Source: Diadema setosum
Taxonomy: Eukaryota; Echinodermata; Echinoidea; Diadematoida; Diadematidae
Length of the DNA: 64,000 nucleotides
Direction of reading: 5' to 3'
Assembly (NCBI RefSeq): GCF_964275005.1
Contig: NC_092692.1
Coordinates: forward strand, 15,336,084-15,400,083
The notes beneath the pieces are model-generated. The model was not told the DNA's origin and searched no databases. It saw nothing but the letters and a program-made list of their open reading frames with translations. Position numbers and translations under genes: made by a program. Below, in pieces: positions 49,201-60,651 of the stretch (the first letter of the stretch is position 1; each line of letters starts with the position of its first letter).

Positions 49201-52200
49201 ATTAGTTAAGGGTCCTGCACCATTGGCAGTGTTAATGACTCTCAGTTAATTTCTGTTGCATTAATCACAAGTGTGATTACTTCCCTCTGGCAGTTTTGTC
49301 TGGCGGCTATCCCAATGATGCCGGTAGTTGGAAAATCGTTGGACCGTCCTTTTGTTCAATGTCCAGGCATACAATATTTCAATACTAGTAATAACAGAAC
49401 TAAAGATGTGCACTTAATACTACTATGGATATAGGAATGTAGGCCCCTTTGTATGCATCTCATTCATATTCATTACACGCCTTGTCACAGAATTGATATA
49501 CCTTTTGTGTTCTTTATCCACGAACCATATTTCGTGAGAATGTTTACCTAACGATCCACTTACCTAGGTATCATCAAATCCATATGAAAGCTAGAATGTA
49601 CTATAAGCATGCATCTACATTGGCTGATCCCCCCCCCCCAAAAAAAAAAAAGAAGAAGAAAAGAATGAAAATGAAAGAGTAAGGCTTATAGCGATTTAGT
49701 GATAGATCCTTTCAGAGAGGACAACTGCATGCATGCATATACAAGTATAATTGCATTGGACAATTTCCAGAAGCCGATGTTGGGGAACGGAATCTTGGGC
49801 GTTAGTCACACATCCTGTCTCTCCTTCCCTGCCAAAATAGCTGGGGGCGAGCCTGCACACTACGATGGCTTGCAGACATCTACAGGGATAACGTTTTGAC
49901 CGCTATTGCACTGCATATGTGTCCATCATCCTACGTTTTCGTCTTTTTCATAATTATTTGCTCGTATGTTTGTGTATTTTTTTTATTTTTCTCGTAGTGT
50001 GTAAGTGACAAGGACCGTCCAAAAACCTTAGACGTACTCAAAGTGGACGGGTTTACGAAATACTAGTATGAATACTAGATCACAAGTATTTGAATTTATT
50101 ATAGTAGGTCCAATAAAAAATAGCATAAAAAATGTATATATATACATATTTTGCATCTAACATATCTGAGGTTGTCTCATTCGTGACCTGCCCGACATTA
50201 TGGCTGTAATGCTTGCAAACTGCACCCTTTTATTATAATGCATTATGAACACGTAGTTTAAAGACCTTGTTTTACATACTGCATGGGTCCTCAGGAAAAC
50301 AAAACAAAATGAAACACAAATTTGAACAGGTTAGTATGCAAACCTTTAGGCCCCCATCTCTAGTATGCAGTTTTATCCTCTGCCAGAAGTTTTATGAACG
50401 TATAGGGATTACGGCCACATATAAACTTCGCTGCAAACGTGTTTAACATGAAATCCGTTTGTCCCACTTGACGCATCTCACTAAAGGGCCATTGCGGGAT
50501 AAACATTTACATCGATGACTAACAAAGATTTGACACAGGCACTTGAGTTGAAAGCCACTCCAGGCCCCTTCGAATTGGGTTGAATTGAATAAAAATCAAA
50601 CAGATACAAGACAACGACGGTTTAAAAATCATGCAAAGAAACCCAATTTAAAATACGAAGTTGACTGCGAAATTCTAAATGTCTAAAATTATATGCATGT
50701 TTGTGTGTGTTTAGGAATAAGTGATATCATTCACAATCACATAATTTTTGCAAATTACATAGAAAGTAATGTGACCGTCTCAATTTTTTCGTTACCAATC
50801 ACATCGATTCTATATACGATTATATTTGTTTATGAATTATTGTAGGTAGGCTACGTGCCCAAGAGGTATCAATCATAGTTGTTGAATTACTGACAAAAGT
50901 TTCTCTAATATTTTGAATTAGTTGGTTTCCCATTACCGTGGGGGGGAAAAAAAAAAGTTAAAACTTGAATCCCCATCCTTACCAAACTATATCATCCCTT
51001 TAAGGGGCAAGAGCTTATCCTCAAAGATAGCTAACTTTGAAGTTAAGGATCATCGTATGAACGTAGCTATTGTTTATAATCAAACCTGTGGGAAAACGTT
51101 GAGGTCGATAATTCCTATTTCTTCAAGGGTTCTTCGTAGGTTCTGTTGACTGACACTTATCACCTTTTCATGCAAAATAGAAATTACATGATTTTCATAT
51201 ATACTCGTTTGTCCTGTTCATGTATAACGAAACTCATTGTTTGGTTTGGTTGACTTCATAATTTCTATGCATAGACTAGGCCGAATTAAAGATGTGGTGT
51301 AGATTGATTTCATTACAAGATTAAACTAAAACAGTTACCTGACAACCAGAAGATTTCCTGATTACCTGTGTCATGTTGCCTGTGCTCATCATTGGCATAG
51401 TGTTGGTGTGCTGAATCCGCTTTGAGCTGTAAAAGGCAAAACTATACTGAATTGTGGATTTCCCCTCTCCCCCTTCCCCCTCTTTTTTTTTTCTTCAGGC
51501 CCTATGTTTTCAGGTCGTTGTTACTTCTCTGACATCCCGTTTGCTCACAAAGACTGAGAGTATAGGACCCCATCGAATATTACCTTGATGTGAATCATTT
51601 ATTTCACAGCAATGAGATCTGGCTACAAGGGTATATACGAACTTCATGATTATTAAGTTGCATTTGCAAAGGTACGGTATTACCCGTTATGACGTGCAAA
51701 TTGTGATTGTGCGTCGACAACTTCACGTTCAATGATCATCATATCCCTTCGCCCACCCCGTCTCATTTCTCTCTATCCGTGTTCCTCGCAGATGAACTTG
51801 AGGTCCTGAATCACATGTGCGGTTACGAGACAGCCTACAACGGCAGCTCACTCTGGTGCAATCTGTTCACTGATGACGAGAAGCGCGTGATTGAATATTA
51901 CCTCGACCTCGACCAGTACTGGACGGAAGGCTACGGCCACGAGATTAACTACGAGATGGCCTGTCCCCTGGTCGATGATGTCGCCAGCTACTTGTCGGGC
52001 GTACTAAATACGGGGTGAGCGATACGATGGGGGCTCTGTTATTTATTTAGAAAGTTTGAATGGAAGTCGAAGTAGACTTTTATGAAACTGGATCTTCATC
52101 GGTCTGTTAAAACCAGTAAATTATGCCATTCTGTTTGATTCAAACTAGGCGTGGGATAGTAGCTATAAGGCCTTGGACACTTTAACAAGAGATCCTGGGT

Positions 52201-53216
52201 TCGAATAATACCAGGTGCGAACCCCCCTGGGCGAGATGCTTTCATTGCAGTGCCCTCCTTGACCAAATTAGGTATGGGATGGTAATTAAGCCAGGCTTTG
52301 AACTCTTCAACAGGAGATCCTGGGTTCGAATCTCACCAAATGAAAACCTCCTAGGACGAGATGTTTTGATCATCTTAACCCCCAAACCCTTCTTTGATGA
52401 AGCTAGGTGTGGGATAATGGTTAAGGCCGTGGATACAGTAACAAAAGATTCTGGGTTCAAATCCTACCCGGTTCGAACACCGTTGGACGAGATGCCTTGG
52501 TCGCAGTGACCTTCTTGACCAAATTATTTATTGGTTAGAAGTTAAAAGGCCTTGAACTCTTCGACAGAAGATCCTGGGTTCGAATCTTACCCGGTGCGAA
52601 CACCCCTGGACGAAATGCTTTAATCAAAGTACCCTTGATCTTGACCAAGGTGTGAAATGAGTACCTGACAATAATGGGTACCTACGGCAGGAAGAGCTTT
52701 GACGGTGCAACAATCAAATTTTAACTCGACAGTATCACAAAATTTTATTATGGCACTGTATTCGTCTTTATCCTCAGGACTCCCAAGGGTGCCTTCAAGT
52801 TTGCCCACTCCTCTACTCTCCAGCCATTCTTGACCATCCTCGGCCTCTACAAGGACTCGCCCAAGCTCATGGCCGACAACTACGACGTGAGCATCAACCG
52901 CACCTGGGCCAGCGGCCGAATCTCGCCAATGGGCGGCCACCTTGGCTTTCACTTCTTCCGGTGTCCCAATAACGACCACCGCGTCCTTGTCCAGCACAAC
53001 GAGCTCCCCATCCAGGTTGGAGCCTGCCAGGACTTCTTCTGCCCCTACGACACGGTGGTCACCCATCTGACCCAGTCTTCAAACGGGTGCGCGTGGGACA
53101 ACATCTGCAGCGTGCCCCCCGTGGATCCCGGCGATGGGGGCGCTAGTGCTCTTGCCAACTCTCTGTTTGTGATGTTGATACTTGTCGCGTCAGCGCTTCT
53201 TGCTGTATCGTGTTAA
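45668..53216 (+). CDS. MINPP-B, multiple inositol polyphosphate phosphatase-like (gene model, 4 exons)
   Basis: Exons 45668-46246, 48573-48831, 51792-52014 and 52778-53216 join in phases 0, 1 and 2 to give 499 residues. Signal peptide MIRTIGLVFLLTFVVGGQG; RHGTRYM at residues 76-82, so the proline of RHGxRxP is Met; RTIDSAFGY pocket segment; MCGYET...[14 protein letters not shown] at 364-366 in place of HAE; conserved HNELP; hydrophobic tail SLFVMLILVASALLAVSC. Close paralogue of C and more distant from A. Expected location is the cell surface or secretory lumen. Coding frame fully open; catalytic competence doubtful. Confidence 0.93.
48180..48455 (+). mobile_element. LINE 3' end remnant in MINPP-B intron 1
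   Basis: Ends in TTGGATTGAATTGAATCGAA, a pentamer tail like those of the LINEs at 32548 and 43212. An AAGCTCTTTCTTTC element near 48197 resembles the shared 3' UTR motif. The 5' limit is unclear. Confidence 0.45.
48573..48831 (+). CDS. MINPP-B exon 2
   Basis: Acceptor AACTGCAG, donor ATAG|GTAAAG. Encodes [36 protein letters not shown] and GRGSEMAAVYQSV. One codon longer than in A. Confidence 0.92.
51792..52014 (+). CDS. MINPP-B exon 3
   Basis: Acceptor CCTCGCAG, donor ACGGG|GTGAGC. Encodes [20 protein letters not shown] and [12 protein letters not shown]. Shares almost all codons with the C copy. Confidence 0.93.
52148..52690 (+). repeat. tandem array of four tRNA-like SINE units, MINPP-B intron 3
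   Basis: Four head-to-tail units of roughly 115-135 bp start near 52148, 52270, 52404 and 52530. Each has a box-A-like segment (GGTTAAGGCC or variant), a box B (GGTTCGAATC or a one-base variant) and the linker GAACACCCCTGGACGA or similar. The array ends in a unique tail (GTGAAATGAGTACCTGACA). None folds as an obviously intact tRNA, so it is tRNA-derived and SINE-like. A sister array is in MINPP-C. Confidence 0.8.
52778..53216 (+). CDS. MINPP-B exon 4
   Basis: Acceptor ATCCTCAG. Encodes [55 protein letters not shown] and a GPI-type tail after GGASALANS. Confidence 0.93.
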
Positions 53217-53366
53217 GAAAATAGATAAAATAATGAAATAATCGATGAACAGTCATAACGATGAATAATGTGATATTATAATGCATGGAGAGTAGAAAGA
53301 TATGAAGGGCATTTACAAAGCTGTATTAAACATAGACGAATGCTAATATCAGGCCAGTAAGTAATA

Positions 53367-53440
53367 CATAAATACATGTTCTATTGTTAATCTTCTTCTT
53401 CAACAAAAGAGGAAGGTTAACAATAGAACATGTATTTATG
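53367..53440. repeat. perfect 24-bp stem hairpin 3' of MINPP-B
   Basis: 53367-53390 (CATAAATACATGTTCTATTG...) is the exact reverse complement of 53417-53440, with a 26-base loop. It lies about 150 bases after the stop codon, probably in the 3' UTR. The homologous flank of MINPP-C aligns up to this point but lacks the hairpin. Confidence 0.8.
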
Positions 53441-53574
53441 AACGCAGGTAACTATGTCATGGTTGCAAATTTTGATTGCCATAACCCTAATTCACAAATG
53501 TCATTAAAAGTATCATAGCACCAGATATATGGAGTGGGATGGTGGTGTAAAGTAGTGTTCTGGGTTTTAAATTG

Positions 53575-53580
53575 AATAAA
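53575..53580 (+). terminator. candidate poly(A) signal for MINPP-B
   Basis: AATAAA about 360 bases after the stop codon, the first such hexamer downstream that I noticed. No transcript support. Confidence 0.35.
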
Positions 53581-55500
53581 TGAAGCGTAACGAGCTAAAC
53601 TACGTGACAGATTCATGCAAACATACAATCTCGTCACGAGGTCACCATTTACTACTTTGCGTGCTTGGCATGCAATAATTGTTTTGGGCTGGAACATTTC
53701 AATGTTTATTGGTTTGGTTGCTTGTTTTCTTCTGCATTTCATCGAAAAACAGCACATATGCATGTGACAATGAGATGACATGATGTGATCATCCCTCATT
53801 ATGAAGCAATTAAGGCCTATTATCTGAATTTACGCATCGTAAATCTGTTGGTCTAATTCTAAAATAGTTTATTTGGAATCATGGCAATGCATCTTGTTAA
53901 TGGAAAACAAAAGAAAGAAAAAGATGAAAGAGACTCCCATCCTTAGCAAAGCTTGACGAGGGTAGCTGCCTCGAAATATGAAACATGCTTATGAATACTA
54001 AATCAGTTGTGTTAAAACAAATTTTTAAAGAAGTAGGATGGCTTTTGCAAGTGTTTTTAGAGAGAAAGAAAGGGGAGGGGACTACAAAACAGGAAATGTA
54101 CGTCTCCCAGTTTTTAAGTATTGTCATTCTCTTGGTTTTTCGTCCATTTGTTCCGAATGTGTGTGTTTGTTTCTTTTTTTGAAACATGGATCGGTCAACA
54201 GGGTCAGTCAGGGTAGTTCATGAGTCAGCAGAATTCTGTGAGCGAGCCCTCTCTCTGGATTCATTTCTAAATTTGCCTCTCCCCCCCCCCCCCCCCAGAA
54301 TTGTTGACTTTAACCGAGGCTACACTTTGAAAACTAGTTAAGCTTTAGAGTATTGTGAGTTTTATACCCCAGAAAGAGAATTTGGTTAATAAAACAAAAT
54401 GATGAAACGTCATTCCCGTTGTCAATATTCATGCTAACTTACATTAGATTCTTATGACTTAAGGAGTGCATAATCCTCCCAGAGGAAAATGTTGCGTGAG
54501 AGTGGAAAGCGTAATGAAAATAATACTGAATGTTGATATAGCATCAGTGATAGCAAAAAATCATGTACAGACACAATTGAGCATCAATTGCCTATCTTTA
54601 ACAGAGAGAGAAAGAGAGAGCGGAGAGGAGAAAGGGAGGGAGAGGAAGAGAGAGAAGAGAAGGCAGGAAATATGAAATATAGATCTCGATTTCATTTGCA
54701 ATTTCAATATAGATACATAGGGAGAGAAGGCAGATAGAAGGAGAAAGAGAGAAGAGATAGAATGAGAGTGATAGCATGACATGCGATTGTCAGTGAGTGA
54801 GTGACCCTTCCGGAAAGAACACGAAGTATGTTTCAATGATATTACACTGATACAAATGTTATAAGGTATACGTTGCAAAGACGTGATCTACATAACATTT
54901 AAGTTTTGAAAAACAATTTACTATTATAATGATTTGGGGTGGAGTTTGTCAACATGGTCAACATTCACAAATCCAAAACAATTACCTTACATAACACTGC
55001 ATAATGCTCTCTGCCGAGTGAGTCGAAATTTATAAGCCGTACTTCTTTTGGGAAACCAAGGTGGTAAATGTATCACCAAGACAACATGCTTTCTTGTACC
55101 ACTGGCTGATAAAATCAAAATTTATACTAAGTGCGACTGACACATTCTTCGCGAAGAAATAGATCAATATTGCTATTTGCTTGTCGACATCTTGTAGATA
55201 TGTATAATATTGTGAGGTAAAAAGATTGGCAGTTCTAAATTTCGCAGTCGCCACACGCTAGGCACACATAGTCACTGTATTGTCAACAACTTCATAGTAT
55301 TAGATATTCAAATTGGTCCATGTGGAAATTTCATGATTTTGTCGAAGGTATTTCCTCATATAGCTATACGGCAATAAAAACTGGCTACTTCATATCCGCT
55401 AATCATATCTCGAAAAATAGCTGACTGAAGTACCCTGAAATTACTAGTACTCGACGCGAGCAATCTTGACTTCTTGTCTGTTGCACACAGCGCCATCAGA

Positions 55501-55575
55501 AAAACAAAACGAGACAAAACAAAACAAAACAAAACAAAACAAAACAAAACAAAACAAAACGAAACAAAACATAAA
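55501..55575. repeat. (AAAAC)n pentanucleotide repeat
   Basis: About 13 near-perfect AAAAC units with occasional G interruptions. Confidence 0.9.
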
Positions 55576-56159
55576 ACTATCAGACAACATGAGATTCTAA
55601 ATCTTAGTGAGAGGATGGGAGAGAAGGAAACAGAAAATGAAGAGAAACGTGACATTAGCTAACAACAAGTAAGTGGGGATCCATTGTAAGATTTGGTAGG
55701 CTTACATAAGGCTGTCTTGCAATCCCGCGATCGGTGCCAAAATTTTGGTAATTCTCCGCCGTACTCAAATCAGGTTTCAGTGTCTCTCAGTCAGTTTGTT
55801 TGTTTCTTTGTTTGTTTTCTGTCAATTCAGTCGCTATTAGACGCATAACTTAACACAACATGACCACATGCTACGTGTTACCTTTCTAAATAAAGCTATC
55901 AATAAATCAAAGCACATGGTTATAAGAGTGCTCAATGTTATTGGTGGGTCTGTGAGTGAGCGAGTGTTGATGTAAACTCTGTGACATTTTAATCATTCCA
56001 TCGGCTAGCAAAGCTTTCAAGTAATAAGCCAAAAATTATAAATGTCAGGGTCCTTTACAATTCATATTCTCATTGAAAGGATTCTGAAGGCTTCGTTGCA
56101 CAGGTCGCCAAAAATAATATGATCATGGCTCTAAAAGTGTAGTTACACGGATCCTTTTT

Positions 56160-56191
56160 ATGCCTCCGCCACGAAACGTCGCCGGAGGCAT
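56160..56191. repeat. ATGCCTCCGCC...GGAGGCAT inverted repeat, edge of dispersed element
   Basis: ATGCCTCCG and CGGAGGCAT frame a short loop. The following 250 bases (GTGCATCCGTTCG..., AGGTCAAGGTCAAATTC) look like a dispersed family I have seen in marine invertebrates. The far edge was not identified. Confidence 0.45.
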
Positions 56192-56897
56192 GTTATTTTG
56201 AGGATGTGCATCCGTTCGTAAACATAATGTAAAAGAACCGATCGCGGTTTCCAAATGAAACTTGGGATGTGTGAGTATATGAGTGTACGAAACTGCGCCT
56301 GTCAACTTGTGGGCGCCAAAAGGTCATAGGTCAAGGTCAAATTCTAAGATTTCTCTATTTCTCCCATAGCTCTACAAAGGGGAATGTATTTTCATCAAAC
56401 TTGGTGCATAAATATATTACAATATATTGGATTCAGAAGTACATGTACAGCTATCTAGTGGTAGCTGTTCGGTAAAGATAAGACTATAACTAAGAGACTT
56501 ATACACCGAAACAAGCCATTTGACAACAGAAGATCTGCAATCTGTTCTGGACTACCTGTTAAGTTATCAAGATTTAGGAGAGAACTACGCCTAATTTGCT
56601 ACAGCAGTTGAATTTTAAAGTTTCATCTTTCGTTCTCTTTACTCCCACGGTTTACGTTTCAAATCGTGTTGTCAAAAGACCTAACATTCGCCCATAAAGG
56701 AGCTGACGCTATAGCTCACGTACATGACGTATTTAGCGTGGCGAATCTAGGCAATGTGCCTCTCTTTGGCCGCTTTAGCCTCTTTGAATGGGCACATCAG
56801 AATTGTATGCAGTAATATGCGTTCTTTCACTTTACAATGTACACCTGTGTATCTATGAAATCGCACCACGCGAGATCATAGATCATGGACTGTCGTC

Positions 56898-57476
56898 ATG
56901 ATTCGCACTCTTATTCTCATTCTGCTACTGACATTTGTTGTCGGCGACCAGGGTAGCGGTCCGACGCCTCGCTACAGTACAAAGACGGGCTATGAAACCA
57001 GCTTCGAGCCGCAGTCAGACGAATTCGTCCGTCGGGAGCGTTACTGGCGGGACATCGCCCAGGACGTCGGGGAGCTCTCCGCAGTGGACCAGTGCCAGCC
57101 GGCCGGCGTCTATGTCGTTCATCGGCACGGTACGCGATACATGAGCGTTGGCGACATCGAAGACTACAACTCCATCCTGACTCGAATGAAGACCGAGGGC
57201 GTAAACGACAACTTCGCCTACCTTCTCGATATCCCGGACAACCTCTACCCCATTTCGATGGAGGGCGAGCTTCACCCTGCTGGGTTTGACGAGATGAGGG
57301 GTCTCGGGGAAAGGATCAGAGCTAGGGTCCCGGAACTCTTTAGCGGGAACGATCTCGGGAATTTCATTTTCCAGGCAACATGCAAACAGAGAACCATCGA
57401 CAGTGCGTTTGGCTACATCGAAGGGCTGCTGGAAGCCGGAGCTGTGTGCAACGTCACTGGCAAAACTCCTTCTAAG
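56898..57476 (+). CDS. MINPP-C exon 1
   Basis: Holds the signal peptide and RHGTRYM with presumed nucleophile His77. The pocket segment reads [14 protein letters not shown], against GTYRQRT in B and STYKRRT in A. Confidence 0.93.
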
Positions 57477-59729
57477 GTGGGTGTGGTCTCATTTGCAAAC
57501 AAGAATAAAGCATTTGCATTAGCATTAAGTATAAAACATAATGGTACGTTTACACCATGTTCCCGGCGGCCAGAGCAGTCCCGTTTCAGGTCACCATTGT
57601 TGTTTTGCTTTGACGGAGATGGATTGTCATTTATGTATACCAGCATGCACATGGTATTTGCTCTCCCACTCTTTTCTTCCTCTAGAGTGTGATAATTGCC
57701 ACATTATTACGAAAATAAAGTCGTTGTATTATTACATATCGCAGAGGTTTGAACCCTATATTACACAGCATATGCTTTGCTTTTAATTTGCCAGCGGTAG
57801 TGCATGAGGATGAACACTAATGGAATACCCTTATCAATAATGATAAGAATTCGGTGTGTCACTTTAAGATCATGCTAGCTAGCTTTCTTACGAAAACTGC
57901 AGGACACAGTGACATGTCGAAATATGACCACCGGCGACGTCGAAGTCTTGGTCATCGACCAAATCGAGCAAAGCAGGGATGACAGGGTGCTGAAATTTTA
58001 CGATTACTGCGACAAGTTCATCGTGACCGTCGACGAAAACGACACGGCCGTCATCGAGAACACGAAATTCGGGCGTGGGGCGGAGATGATAGCTGTTCAT
58101 CAGAGCGTGGCGGCCAAGCTAGCACCGGCTGGGTCATCCGCGCCCTTTAACATGACCATTGGTAAGCAGGTCGTACGTCTCCCTCTTCTTCTTCCTCCTT
58201 TTCTTCGTTCAACAAGTTGTCGTCTTTGACACTTGAACCTATTCGCTTTTGTGAACAAAGTCATTCTTACATCGATTTCGGATGTTCACGCGATTATCAG
58301 TCTGTTTTGTAATTGAATCACAACTTTCAATTTTCCTTAATTGATGCTGGTGTACCTTTCGCGCATCTTGCACCTGTATACACACGCCACCAGTAAACCA
58401 CCATTTTACGCAAAGTGAAACCGCGGTGTCCGACGAACCTTTATTCAGACGTAGGACATATTATACAGATGGAGTGATATCGGATTTCACTCCATGAGTT
58501 GATTAGTTGAAGATGCTCTGTTGTTTAATTACCTTTTTTTTTTTTGGGTGGGGGGGGGGGGGGTCCTGCACCCTGTCGTGATTAATCAGAATTCTCAAGC
58601 TCATGCATAATCTCTCCTAGACTACCCTTCTTATATATTAGTAGCAAACAGTTAAAATACAACATTGAATATATTACACACAATCATGTCCCTCTCCAGC
58701 GGACACTTTTTAAATCGAATTATTTAGTGGCAATTGATTATGCATTATGCTGAACGATTATGTCCTGGGTCCCGTTGCAAGAAAGTTGCAATCAATTGCA
58801 AATAATTGCTAATTTTGAAACAACCATTCTGATTGGCTCAGGGTCTGCCCTATTAAGAAGACATGCATGCAACAATGATTTTGATTGACCAGTGACAATC
58901 AGTTGCAAGTTGCGTTTAAACGCAAAGTTTCTAGCAACGGGGCCCTGGTCACTCAAGAGGAAAATGTCCCCATCATAGAAAATCAATGTCAGCAAATATT
59001 AATGAAGACCAATGTTAGCACATCACCACACGCCAGGCTGAAGCTATAGTCGTCATGGGACAAACATTAACACAGTCACTTCTCCACATGCTTTTACAAG
59101 TGTCTGAATCATGCAGGTGAAATAAGTTCTCCACAGTAGCTATATAGTTTTTAGACAGTCCATAAAATTTGTAATTACACTTGCAATTTATAATGATCAG
59201 TTCCGGATAGTTTCACATCAAAAGATGGAGGTTATAGGGAGCTAATCATTTCCGCAACTCAAATAACTGCACCTTCCCAATATTTTACGAAAACCGCCTG
59301 CTTTATAACCTCAATGCCTCGTCCCCCTCAAGACTGTCTCATTCTTTACAACTTCAGTAAGATAATTATGTCTCCAACAAAATACAACGGGCTTGTACCT
59401 TCCTTGACTGCATGCACAAGCTTTGTATACCTTCTTGCACTAAATTTCTTTCACAGACGTTTTACAGTCCAGTGACCTGAAGCCATTGTGGAAACATAAA
59501 TCAGTCAATAACTCATCATGACAATGACGAAACGATCAAAGCATAAACATAATGACAGAATTCAAAATGATCATGGTAGCATGACAGGCGAGGATTTCGT
59601 GCAAACAGAGTTCATCTTTTCTGCGAGAGCTGCACTTCATTAAAGGTACACGTCGGATATTATACAGTATAGAGACTCAAATGTGTGTATATATATCAAA
59701 TAAATAAAGAAATATATACATATTATCAG

Positions 59730-59796
<67 letters not shown>

Positions 59797-59952
59797 ATGT
59801 ATGTATAGTGCGAGAGATAGTTCCCTTCCCAAACGTGCGCGGTGCCTCATTGTGGGTAACATAATCGCTGAAAGAAATTAGACTGAGGCGGAGCAACGTC
59901 CGCCTCAGTCTAATTTCTTTCAGTATATATATATATATGTATATATATATGC

Positions 59953-59995
<43 letters not shown>

Positions 59996-60465
59996 TACCA
60001 TCACATGCCATGTTTGAGTTATTCAATACTAGTTAATCAGTGGTAATATTTTGCAGTATGTGAGTGGAAAAACGTCTTAAGCTTGTGAAATTTTCCAGCT
60101 TTTCTTGAAAGTATAATTTACATAGATCACTTATTTGCCTGTATCCAATCTTTGACGAATTTCGATTCAGTTTACCACTCTTTACAAGAATTTTGGATCA
60201 CTATAATTAAAAAGATACATTACTGTGTTCGAGTCATCTGCAAAGAGGATGAAAGAAGGAAGGTCGAAAGAGTTAGGGAAATTATTGATATAGTACAAAA
60301 AGAAGTGGACTGATTAAGCATAGTTAAGGAACCAAATGGAACACCACATGATATGTCCTTCGAGGACTAGATTCATGTCCATTACTAGCAACAAATTGTT
60401 GCTATTTGAAAGATAGCTTTCGAACAAGCCCAAGGGTTTTCCACGGATTATAGAATGCTTATACC

Positions 60466-60522
<57 letters not shown>

Positions 60523-60586
60523 AAGATTAATACATATCTTTCGAACAAGCCCAAGGGTTTTCCACGGATTATAGAATGCTTATACC

Positions 60587-60651
<65 letters not shown>

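Larger units (their letters stand above)
53581..56897. other. spacer between MINPP-B and MINPP-C
   Basis: No coding exon seen. Contains a GA-rich tract (54600-54670), an AAAAC pentamer array (55501-55575), a long C run near 54282-54296 and a dispersed repeat starting at 56160 with a GCCTCCGCC/GGCGGAGGC-type fold. The last 40 bases before the MINPP-C ATG match the MINPP-B 5' flank. Confidence 0.5.

Noticed and set aside
52148-52690. CRISPR-like array or functional tRNA cluster
   Set aside because: Repeats are diverged, contiguous and lack spacers; box A/B are present but no complete cloverleaf is evident, so a SINE-type origin fits better.
57477-57692. Extended MINPP-C exon 1 frame
   Set aside because: The same donor position is used in A and B, and the extension has no homology.
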